IMG/VR virus record: IMGVR_UViG_3300018424_010264
Span: 1-22,595 of that record
DNA from: a virus
Direction: 5' to 3' (one strand)
DNA: 22,595 bases
Within the stretch, counting starts at the first letter, position 1. Each line of letters starts with the position of its first letter. Below the pieces are notes generated by a model. The model was not told the DNA's origin and did not search any database. It worked only from the letters and a program-made list of their open reading frames with translations. Of this stretch, positions 7,420-13,945 are shown one piece after another. The position numbers were made by a program, and so were the translations under genes.

Positions 7420-8280
7420 ATGATCAGCGTGATTGGTGATATTATTATAGATGAATATTGGCATGGAAAAACCACTAGGCTTTCGCCAGAAGCACCCGTG
7501 CCAATTGTAGAACTTGGTGCAAAACATATTTCGTTAGGAGGCGCATCTAACGTTTATGCCAACTTAAAATCCCTTACAAAATCTGTCAACTTATATGGTT
7601 TAGTTCAAAAAGAATATTTAGAGCATTTTAATGATAAAACGCATCTTGTAGATACTCCTAAAATGCCAGTAAAAATAAGAGTTCTTTCAGAATCTCACTA
7701 TGTTACACGAATCGATAATGAAGAATATATGGATAATAATCCTTTAATAGACCATTTTGTTAGTAGTTCAAGAGGATGGAAAGAAAATGATATATTTTTT
7801 ATATCAGATTATGCAAAAGGAACCATTGCACATCCAGATGCTATTATAAATTATTTAAGAATTCATTCTCAAAAAGTTATTGTAGATCCAAAAGTACACT
7901 TATCTAAATATAGTGGAGCATGGATACTAAAGCCAAATAGAAAAGAATTTGAAGAATATGCTGGAGAATCTACTAATATAAAAGGTATAAAACAAAAAGC
8001 TATAAAAGCTAGAAAAGAACTAAATGTAGATCATTTAGTAATTACCTTATCGGAACAAGGTGTATTATGGGTGTCAGAAGATACTCAATTACATATTCCA
8101 ACTCAGGCTAAAAGTGTTTATGACGTTACGGGAGCAGGTGATACTTTTGGTGCAGTTTTAGCTTATGCTTTAGATCAAAATATGACTATGGAAGAATCTC
8201 TTAAATTAGCAAACAAAGCTGCAGCTAAAGCTGTTTCGAAACAGGGAACATACGTAATTCAACCAAAGGATTTAAAATGA
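7420..8280 (+). CDS. hldA: D-glycero-beta-D-manno-heptose-7-phosphate kinase (HldA / RfaE domain I type)
   Basis: This enzyme phosphorylates D-glycero-D-manno-heptose 7-phosphate at C1, the second step of ADP-heptose synthesis. The protein has 286 residues and is a PfkB/ribokinase-family sugar kinase. The N-terminal GDIIIDEYWHG and SPEAPVPIVE segments are diagnostic for RfaE/HldE kinases, as is the LGGASNVYANL glycine loop. The anion-hole and catalytic-base motif TGAGDTF lies near residues 237-243 (Asp241). It is slightly shorter than the kinase half of E. coli HldE (about 318). The start ATG has AGGA 7 bases upstream. The stop TGA overlaps the next ATG (ATGA). In this phage the two halves of bifunctional HldE are separate genes. 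Confidence in the family is high; in the exact substrate, good because of the neighbours. Confidence 0.9.
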   Translation: MISVIGDIIIDEYWHGKTTRLSPEAPVPIVELGAKHISLGGASNVYANLKSLTKSVNLYGLVQKEYLEHFNDKTHLVDTPKMPVKIRVLSESHYVTRIDNEEYMDNNPLIDHFVSSSRGWKENDIFFISDYAKGTIAHPDAIINYLRIHSQKVIVDPKVHLSKYSGAWILKPNRKEFEEYAGESTNIKGIKQKAIKARKELNVDHLVITLSEQGVLWVSEDTQLHIPTQAKSVYDVTGAGDTFGAVLAYALDQNMTMEESLKLANKAAAKAVSKQGTYVIQPKDLK

Positions 8281-8675
8281 GAATAGTTTTCACAAACGGT
8301 TGCTTTGATATATTACATAGAGGTCATGTTGAATATTTAGAAGCATCTAGTTTGCTTGGAGATTATTTAATTATTGGCTTAAATTCAGATGAATCAATAA
8401 AAAGACTAAAGGGTTCATCAAGGCCAATAAACAATCAAGATGATAGAAAATATGTATTAGAAAGATTAGATTGTGTTAATAAAGTAATTATTTTTGACGA
8501 AGATACACCTTATGAATTAATTAAAAAACTAAAACCAAATGTAATTACAAAGGGCGGTGACTATAAAGTTGAAGAAGTTGCTGGTCATGACCTTGTAGAA
8601 AAGACATATATATTACCATTCAAAGATGGATATTCCACAACCAATATGATTAAAAGGATAAATTATGAGACTTGA
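8277..8675 (+). CDS. hldC: D-glycero-beta-D-manno-heptose 1-phosphate adenylyltransferase (HldC / RfaE domain II type)
   Basis: This enzyme transfers AMP from ATP to heptose 1-phosphate, giving ADP-D-glycero-D-manno-heptose. It is a 132-residue cytidylyltransferase-fold protein. The N-terminal TNGCFDILHRGHVEYL contains the nucleotide-binding HxGH motif (His14, His17). A conserved NSDESIKRLKGSSRPINNQ segment follows (residues about 38-56), and GYSTTNMIKRI near residues 118-128 is the second nucleotide-binding motif. Length and motifs match the C-terminal half of E. coli HldE. AAAGGA (8265-8270) precedes the start. It overlaps hldA by 4 bases and the cupin gene by 11 bases. Confidence 0.9.
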   Translation: MRIVFTNGCFDILHRGHVEYLEASSLLGDYLIIGLNSDESIKRLKGSSRPINNQDDRKYVLERLDCVNKVIIFDEDTPYELIKKLKPNVITKGGDYKVEEVAGHDLVEKTYILPFKDGYSTTNMIKRINYET

Positions 8676-9024
8676 AGGATTTGTTGAAAAGGGCTGGGGT
8701 CATGAGCTTATCTGGGCAACCAATGATAAGTATTGTGGCAAATTCCTAAAATTCAATGAAGGTGCTAAATTTAGTATGCACTTCCATCGTGAAAAAGATG
8801 AAACTTGGTATGTCCTTGATGGAAAATTTATTGTTGAATGGATTGATACCAAAGACGCAACTGTTCATAAAAAAGAATTGAATGAAGGTGATAGTTGGCA
8901 CAATCCTCCATTACTTCCTCATAGAGTTTATTGTATAATGGCGGGAACTTTAATCGAAGTTTCAACAGCAGATTCTGTGGAAGATAACTATCGTGTTATG
9001 AAAGGTGACTCACAAAATGGGTAG
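8665..9024 (+). CDS. Single-domain cupin, sugar-phosphate-isomerase-like
   Basis: This 119-residue cupin resembles the C-terminal cupin of type II mannose-6-phosphate isomerases. The first cupin motif is complete: His39 and His41 in SMHFHREKDETWYVLDG, Glu46, then Gly53. The second has His86 in PPLLPHRV. A metal site (2 His, 1 Glu, 1 His) is therefore intact. It opens with EGFVEKGWGHELIW, the 'KxWGxE' start typical of these cupins. Its place between the heptose adenylyltransferase and phosphatase genes, with overlaps on both sides, implies a role in the same sugar pathway. Possible jobs are isomerising or epimerising a sugar phosphate, or supplying the missing GmhA step, but no such activity is shown by sequence. 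Confidence 0.75.
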   Translation: MRLEGFVEKGWGHELIWATNDKYCGKFLKFNEGAKFSMHFHREKDETWYVLDGKFIVEWIDTKDATVHKKELNEGDSWHNPPLLPHRVYCIMAGTLIEVSTADSVEDNYRVMKGDSQNG

Positions 9025-9745
9025 ATTTAGCTCTGATACTATTGAAGCAAATCCCGTTTCTAACAATGGTATTGCTTCATATAGTACCAACCAATATAAA
9101 CCTCAAGGTGGAATGTCTCAAGGTCCAACTGAAGAACAAATGCGATTACAAGAAATGCAAGCATCTTGGCCTCAAGTATTTCCAAAATCGATTATTGGCT
9201 TAGATCGCGATGGAGTAATTAATTTTGATAGAGGCCATTATCTTACTAAAATAGAAGAATGGGAACCAATTCCAGGATCTCTTGAAGCCATTCGTATGAT
9301 GAGATTAAAAGGATATAAAGTAGTTATTCTAACAAACCAAGGTGGAATAACTAAAGGCTTGCAAACTCATGAACAGGTAGAAGCTATTCACCAACATATG
9401 ATGCAGGTTTTTGGTGATGCAGGAATTTTTTCAATAGATGGTATGTTTTATTCTGAATCATCTTTAAAGGATGATTATTATGCTAAGCCAAATCTTGGAA
9501 TGTTTCATCGAACCGAAAAAGAAATATTCGGTAATAAACATAGATTTAAAAAAGGTGGATTCTATGTTGGTGATAAAATGAGTGATTTGAAAGCAGCATA
9601 TAAAATTGGTGCAACTCCTATTCTTGTAAAAACGGGTCATGGAGAAGATACACACCAAGCTTTAAAAAAATACTCAGCAGAAAAAATCCGTAAAAAAACT
9701 AAAGTATTTGATTCACTATTAGATTTTGCTAAGGCACTTAAATGA
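9017..9745 (+). CDS. gmhB: D-glycero-beta-D-manno-heptose 1,7-bisphosphate 7-phosphatase (GmhB-like, HAD family)
   Basis: GmhB removes the 7-phosphate from heptose 1,7-bisphosphate before adenylylation. From the ATG at 9017 the protein has 242 residues. A GTG at 9005 would add four, but AAAGG at 9001-9005 fits the ATG better. HAD motifs are intact: DRDGVIN with nucleophile and acid Asp63/Asp65, VVILTNQGG as motif II, and VGDKMSDLKAA as motif IV. Two oddities stand out. There is a roughly 58-residue polar, Gln/Asn/Ser-rich N-terminal extension not present in E. coli GmhB (191 residues). The zinc-loop Cys/His residues of E. coli GmhB are also missing: the region after DGMFYSE has no cysteine. 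It overlaps the cupin gene by 8 bases and hldD by 4 (ATGA). Confidence 0.82.
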   Translation: MGRFSSDTIEANPVSNNGIASYSTNQYKPQGGMSQGPTEEQMRLQEMQASWPQVFPKSIIGLDRDGVINFDRGHYLTKIEEWEPIPGSLEAIRMMRLKGYKVVILTNQGGITKGLQTHEQVEAIHQHMMQVFGDAGIFSIDGMFYSESSLKDDYYAKPNLGMFHRTEKEIFGNKHRFKKGGFYVGDKMSDLKAAYKIGATPILVKTGHGEDTHQALKKYSAEKIRKKTKVFDSLLDFAKALK

Positions 9746-10647
9746 TTATTGTAACAGGCGGATTCGGCTTTATCGGATCAAATATTATTCGCAACTTAAA
9801 TAAAAGAGGTCAAACAAATATTTTTGTTGTTGATGATCTTGAAAACGGCCACAAATTTAAAAATCTTGCAGATTGTGAATTTAATGACTATTTTGATGTT
9901 GAATCGTTTTTTGATGAATTTCCAGAGCATCTTTGGGAGCAAGTAACTCAAATTTACCATGAAGGAGCTATTTCTTCAACCACTGAGTGGAATGGTAAAC
10001 TTGTTATGGAAAGAAATTATAAGTTTTCTGACAAATTGCTTAATAAAGCAATGGAGTATAAAGTACCATTTTCCTATGCTTCCTCGGCTTCTGTATATGG
10101 ACCCACAACGCATTTTATTGAAGATGGTCAATTACAACCTTTAAATATGTATGCTTATTCAAAATACCTTTTTGATAAAAAGGTTGAAAGGCTTATGTCT
10201 TTAGACTGGTATCAAAATTCTCCATATGTAATACAGGGTTACCGATATTTTAATGTTTATGGAGATGGTGAAGAACATAAACAAGATCAAGCATCACCTG
10301 TACATAAATTTATGAAGCAAGCTTTAGAACAAGGCGTGATTAAAGTATTTGAAGGATCTGAAAATTTTAGAAGAGATTTTATAAATGCTGAGGATATTGC
10401 AATACTTAAAATTGAAATGCTAAATAGAAAGATTTCTGGCATTTTTAATGCAGGAACTGGTCAAGCTATTTCTTTTATGGATGTTGCTAATTTAGTTTCT
10501 CGCAAAACTGGGGCAAGAATAGAAAAAATTCCATTTCCAGAACATCTAAAAGGTCACTATCAAGAATACACTCAAGCTAATACAAGTAAATTACAAACAA
10601 TTGGATGTCCGGTAGCTTTTAGATCAGTTGCAGAATATTTAAGATAA
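9742..10647 (+). CDS. hldD: ADP-L-glycero-D-manno-heptose 6-epimerase (HldD)
   Basis: HldD inverts C6 of ADP-D-glycero-D-manno-heptose to give the L-glycero form used by heptosyltransferases. This 301-residue protein is an extended short-chain dehydrogenase. The N-terminal VTGGFGFIGSN holds the NAD(P)-binding GxxGxxG (Gly6, 9, 12). The catalytic YxxxK is Tyr137 to Lys141 (YAYSK). Several stretches follow E. coli HldD closely: HEGAISSTTEWNGK, GYRYFNVYG, KVFEGSENFRRDF, and the C-terminal IPFPEHLKGHYQEYTQA. The length is near that of E. coli HldD (about 310). It ends the operon at a TAA (10645-10647) that runs into the A-run of the convergent terminator. This is the most secure assignment of the pathway. 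Confidence 0.95.
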   Translation: MIIVTGGFGFIGSNIIRNLNKRGQTNIFVVDDLENGHKFKNLADCEFNDYFDVESFFDEFPEHLWEQVTQIYHEGAISSTTEWNGKLVMERNYKFSDKLLNKAMEYKVPFSYASSASVYGPTTHFIEDGQLQPLNMYAYSKYLFDKKVERLMSLDWYQNSPYVIQGYRYFNVYGDGEEHKQDQASPVHKFMKQALEQGVIKVFEGSENFRRDFINAEDIAILKIEMLNRKISGIFNAGTGQAISFMDVANLVSRKTGARIEKIPFPEHLKGHYQEYTQANTSKLQTIGCPVAFRSVAEYLR

Positions 10648-10671
10648 AAAAAGGGACCCAAAAGGGTCCCT
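10646..10671 (-). terminator. Rho-independent terminator between the convergent sugar operons
   Basis: A perfect 8-bp stem, AGGGACCC (10652-10659) and GGGTCCCT (10664-10671), closes an AAAA loop. On the minus strand it is followed directly by a T-run (plus-strand A-run 10646-10652), so it is built to end the leftward GT9-carbamoyltransferase transcript. On the plus strand the following bases (TAAAAGTTTGATTT) are only weakly T-rich, so termination of the heptose operon would be less efficient. Confidence 0.85.
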
Positions 10672-10699
10672 AAAAGTTTGATTTACGTTATTATAGTTT

Positions 10700-12517
10700 T
10701 TATGCAGCTTCCTCAGTAGATTCCTCTACCTCAGTATCATCTTCCTTTAGAGAAAGATTAGTTTCGCACTTAACCAATTTACCAATCTCTGGTAAATACA
10801 TATAGTCAAGTGCAGAATTTCTTAACGTATGAATTGCATCATCAATTGTTTCAACTAATGGTTCGCCTGCTAAATTAAAGCTTGTATTAAACAAAATTGG
10901 AACTTTAGTAATTTCGCGAAATGCATCAATTAAGTTATAATAGTTTTCATTTTGTTCTTTAGTTACTGTTTGAATACGGCAAGTTTTATCTACATGAACA
11001 ATAGAAGGAATTTCATCTATTTTAGATTCTCTTGCATCTACCGCATACATCATATATGGAGATTCTTCCATTCCTGCCATATTGAACCAGTCATTTGCAA
11101 ATTCTGCCATCATAGATCCTGCAAATGGTCTAAACCATTCCCGACCTTTTACTTTATTTACTGTAGCTTTACCACTAGGATCTCTTGGATCATATAAAAT
11201 AGAACGATTTCCAAGAGCCCGCGGGCCAGCTTCTGATCTACCTTGGAAAATAGTTACAATATTTCTATCTGCAATCATTTGAGCAACATCTGCTGGAGTT
11301 ACATCAGACAATTCGCAATCATCATATTGTTCTAAATTATATGTAGATGGATCATATTGTGGACCAAGATACAAAGTATTTAATGGTTCATTTTCAAAGT
11401 TTTCATTTTCTTCAATTTTATTTTTCATATACCAAGCAAATTTTGCTAATCCAATCGCCGTTCCACCATCATGAGATACTGGATCTACAAAGAAATTAAT
11501 ATTGTTATCTTTATCTTTAATATCTCGAAGGTATTTGTAATTTGCAACGCAATTAAGTCCATAGCCACCTGCTAATACTACGTTTTTAATTCCAGTTTGC
11601 TCTGAAACACCTTCAATCATATTAGAAATAGTAAGACTAGTTAAATGCTGCACATGCCAAGCTACATCTGGCAAAATAGAAGGCATTTTTTCTTCATCTT
11701 TATGCCAAGAATGAGGATCTTCTTCATCCCAACCTTCAATTAATTGTGGATATCTTTGAACATCAAGTAATGCTCCGGCTGGATATTGTGGAATTACAGC
11801 GTTTTTATTACCTCTATTCATTTCAAATAATTCAGGAACGTTTTGGTTATATTTTCCATAAGAGGCTAAACCCATAGTTTTTCCGGCTTCAATAAAACCA
11901 AATCCAAGATAATGAGTAACTGCTTCATATACTTTTACTAATCCAGCAGTATTGTCAAAACTGGCTAAACCAACGTTGGTTTTCATTCCTTCATTATGCC
12001 CATATGATTTCCAAATAGGATGAATTCCATTATCTTTATTTGCTATAAAAATAGATTCGGTTTCCCAACCTTTAGATACAGGAGAATTGCTATCTTCTGG
12101 ATCATGGTTCATTCTATGATAAGATCCAGCGCCATCAACTACAATACAAATTGCTTCATCAAATCCTGAGTTGAAAAATGCTCCAGCCGCATGCCCTAAA
12201 TGGTGTTCATTACTTAAGTTTGTAATTCTGACTTTAGGATTGTATTTACGAACAAGAGCTGCCCATGAGCTTTCGCCAGTCCAAGGAATTACGTGCTCTT
12301 TATAATCATCAGTGGATCCAGTTCCACCAATAAGAAATTCATCAACATGGTATTCTTCTAGAACTTGAATCATAGCCCTATATGGATTACCATCATATTT
12401 TGATCTAGATAAACGTTCTTCTTCTACATAACGTTCTAATTTACCATCTACTAAAAATGCCATAGATCCATTATGACCTGGATTAATAGCCATAATATTA
12501 TAAGTTTTATCGCTCAT
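10700..12517 (-). CDS. NodU/TobZ-family O-carbamoyltransferase
   Basis: Enzymes of this family make carbamoyl-adenylate from carbamoyl phosphate and ATP and transfer the carbamoyl group to a sugar hydroxyl. The 605-residue protein has both domains. The N-terminal Kae1-like domain has the metal and substrate residues His105 and His109 (EHHLGHAAGAF), Asp128 (VVDGAGS) and Asp350 (SHDGGTA), plus LAGGYGLNCVAN near 315-326. The YrdC-like C-terminal domain has GRSEAGPRALGNRSI (426-440) and FNTSFNLAGEPLV (543-555). The last 20 residues are acidic. It is coupled to the upstream GT9 gene (TAATG) and is the last gene before the terminator. A relative (WapO) carbamoylates O7 of heptose in Pseudomonas aeruginosa core lipopolysaccharide, which fits the heptose context; the acceptor here is inferred. 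Confidence 0.92.
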   Translation of the reverse strand: MSDKTYNIMAINPGHNGSMAFLVDGKLERYVEEERLSRSKYDGNPYRAMIQVLEEYHVDEFLIGGTGSTDDYKEHVIPWTGESSWAALVRKYNPKVRITNLSNEHHLGHAAGAFFNSGFDEAICIVVDGAGSYHRMNHDPEDSNSPVSKGWETESIFIANKDNGIHPIWKSYGHNEGMKTNVGLASFDNTAGLVKVYEAVTHYLGFGFIEAGKTMGLASYGKYNQNVPELFEMNRGNKNAVIPQYPAGALLDVQRYPQLIEGWDEEDPHSWHKDEEKMPSILPDVAWHVQHLTSLTISNMIEGVSEQTGIKNVVLAGGYGLNCVANYKYLRDIKDKDNNINFFVDPVSHDGGTAIGLAKFAWYMKNKIEENENFENEPLNTLYLGPQYDPSTYNLEQYDDCELSDVTPADVAQMIADRNIVTIFQGRSEAGPRALGNRSILYDPRDPSGKATVNKVKGREWFRPFAGSMMAEFANDWFNMAGMEESPYMMYAVDARESKIDEIPSIVHVDKTCRIQTVTKEQNENYYNLIDAFREITKVPILFNTSFNLAGEPLVETIDDAIHTLRNSALDYMYLPEIGKLVKCETNLSLKEDDTEVEESTEEAA

Positions 12518-13458
12518 TACTTCACCTTCTCAGAAATATCTTTTACGATCTTATTATAAATTTCATCAATTTGCTTATCATCAAAATCAGCACAGCGATC
12601 GTTTAATCTGTCTGCTAAATGAGAATCAAATCCACCAATACGAATTGGTGAGTATACCTTTTCAACTTTTTCGTTTTCAATAGTTTGAAAGAAATCAGGG
12701 TATGTTGTATTTATGGCATATGTAGAACCCATAATTACTGTTCCTGGTGTTCCAAAACAACGCGCCATATGCTGGCCTAAGGAATCACAACCAACAAAAT
12801 AATCAGCTGCTTCAATAAGCGCTGCCCATCCACGCATATCTAATTCTAATTTAAATGAAAAATCATCTTGTGGCAAATGGAATTGACGCTCTCCAAAGAA
12901 AATAAGATTATAGTCTTTTGCAAGCTTTTTGCCTAGTTTAAGATAAACGTGTGGTTCAATTGAACGAGTAGAATCATCAATAACATCTTGTCGATCAATA
13001 CGAGCTGAACGACCAAAAGGTTGAATAATAATTGTTGCTTTTCTTTTGCCTTGTTGCTGTTGCATATCAGCAATAATATTAGCTGCTGTTTTTTCTTCAG
13101 CTTTATTTAAAACAAGTTGAGGTAAACCAAGATCTGAATGATCTTCGGTTTCATTAATAATTTCATCAAATGCTTCTGCTAATGAAAGAGTTTGATTATA
13201 ATAACCCCAAACTCTATATGGTTCGGGCGAAATTACTTGACGATGTTTGATTTCATTATCAAATAGACCTTTTTGATCCATTGAATAAACGCGTGATTGA
13301 AATTCAGGCATTCCCCAAAGTAGAGAATCCCATCCTCCAATTACAATAATCCAATCTTCATCAGGGTGTTTTTTGTGATACTTAAGTAGGGCTGGAATAG
13401 CTGCAATTACTCTGCCCGCTCCGCCATCAATCATGAAGGCTTTGCTTCGTGTAGTCAT
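12517..13458 (-). CDS. GT9-like glycosyltransferase (probable heptosyltransferase)
   Basis: This 313-residue GT-B-fold glycosyltransferase resembles ADP-heptose transferases of family 9 (WaaC, WaaF, WaaQ, and protein-heptosylating relatives). The N-terminal GGAGRVIAAIPALLKYHKKHP (around residues 12-31) corresponds to the acceptor-side glycine loop. The C-terminal domain has ADYFVGCDSLGQHMARCFGTP (219-238), matching the 'D(S/T)xxxH.A...GtP' donor-nucleotide motif of GT9. Where WaaC has a catalytic Asp after the glycine loop (MGD), an Arg (Arg16) seems to occur here, so the catalytic residue may differ. There is no signal peptide or membrane segment. A GGAG site lies 6 bases before the ATG. Given the divergent ADP-heptose operon nearby, heptose is the likeliest donor; the acceptor is unknown. 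Confidence 0.8.
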   Translation of the reverse strand: MTTRSKAFMIDGGAGRVIAAIPALLKYHKKHPDEDWIIVIGGWDSLLWGMPEFQSRVYSMDQKGLFDNEIKHRQVISPEPYRVWGYYNQTLSLAEAFDEIINETEDHSDLGLPQLVLNKAEEKTAANIIADMQQQQGKRKATIIIQPFGRSARIDRQDVIDDSTRSIEPHVYLKLGKKLAKDYNLIFFGERQFHLPQDDFSFKLELDMRGWAALIEAADYFVGCDSLGQHMARCFGTPGTVIMGSTYAINTTYPDFFQTIENEKVEKVYSPIRIGGFDSHLADRLNDRCADFDDKQIDEIYNKIVKDISEKVK

Positions 13459-13514
13459 AAATTAACTCCATAGTTTAACGTAAATCAATCAACTCATTGT
13501 TGATACTATTATAT

Positions 13515-13543
13515 ATTATACCACTCTGGAGGAATTTTGTAAA
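13515..13543 (-). promoter_or_regulatory. Sigma-70-type promoter of the GT9-carbamoyltransferase operon
   Basis: On the minus strand a TTTACA -35 (plus 13538-13543), 17 bases and a TATAAT -10 (plus 13515-13520) are preceded by TGG, which gives an extended -10. It lies about 57 bases upstream of the GT9 start. The -35, spacer length and -10 are identical to the promoter of the heptose operon. The -35 lies in the loop of the hairpin at 13524-13554. Confidence 0.65.
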
Positions 13544-13562
13544 CCCCTCCAGAGCATTTTTT
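13524..13562. terminator. Hairpin with T-run in the plus orientation only, after the acidic-tail gene
   Basis: A 9-bp stem, CTCTGGAGG (13524-13532) and CCTCCAGAG (13546-13554), has a 13-base loop and is followed on the plus strand by CA and six T (13557-13562). It lies right after the last gene of the leftward fibre operon, yet the T-run would end plus-strand transcripts. For leftward transcripts it has the stem but no T-run and overlaps the GT9 promoter. It may be a weak leftward terminator or a stop for antisense transcription. Confidence 0.5.
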
Positions 13563-13929
13563 ATTCTGCTGGTGCTTCTTCTTCAGCAGCTTCTTCTTCA
13601 GCAGCTTCTTCTTCGGGTGGAGCTAGAGAAGCTTGATATACTGCTTCCGGATCAACATCATTAGCTCTTAAAACTTCCATTTCTCTTTGAATATCAAACC
13701 AAAGCTTTTTAAGTTCTGCTTCTTTAGCTAAATTATCTTCAGATCTTTCTTCAATAATTACCCTTTGAGCATCTTTAACTTCATTTACTAAATCATTTTT
13801 TTCTTTTGTCGTTAATAAGCCGAACTCATCGGGGATTTGAACCCATACAATATCTGGATGATAACGGCCTGTTGGATCGACATTGATAATTTCAACAATT
13901 GAATTATCTTCTAATCTACCATATAGCAT
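13561..13929 (-). CDS. Small acidic-tailed protein downstream of the Cys-rich fibre
   Basis: This is a 122-residue protein that I do not recognise. The N-terminus (MLYGRLEDNSIVEIINVDPT) looks like the small globular head seen in several phage fibre-associated proteins. Residues 42-90 are strongly helical and charged (likely coiled coil). Residues 106-122 are a low-complexity acidic tail made of EEEAA units encoded by a 15-bp tandem repeat. It follows the 1209-residue fibre gene by 16 bases with an AGGAG site. In T4-like phages the gene just downstream of a long fibre gene often encodes its assembly chaperone or adhesin (as with 37-38), so a helper role for the Cys-rich protein is a reasonable inference, not shown by sequence. 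Confidence 0.6.
   Translation of the reverse strand: MLYGRLEDNSIVEIINVDPTGRYHPDIVWVQIPDEFGLLTTKEKNDLVNEVKDAQRVIIEERSEDNLAKEAELKKLWFDIQREMEVLRANDVDPEAVYQASLAPPEEEAAEEEAAEEEAPAE
13574..13614 (-). repeat. 15-bp tandem repeat encoding an acidic tail
   Basis: The unit GCTTCTTCTTCAGCA (plus strand) occurs twice exactly, followed by 11 bases of a third copy. It encodes EEEAA repeats. Slippage could change the tail length in steps of five residues. Confidence 0.9.
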
Positions 13930-13945
13930 TTTAATTTAACTCCTA

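Noticed and set aside
9005-9016. GTG at 9005 as the start of the gmhB-like gene
   Set aside because: It overlaps the AAAGG ribosome site that fits the ATG at 9017; only four residues differ.
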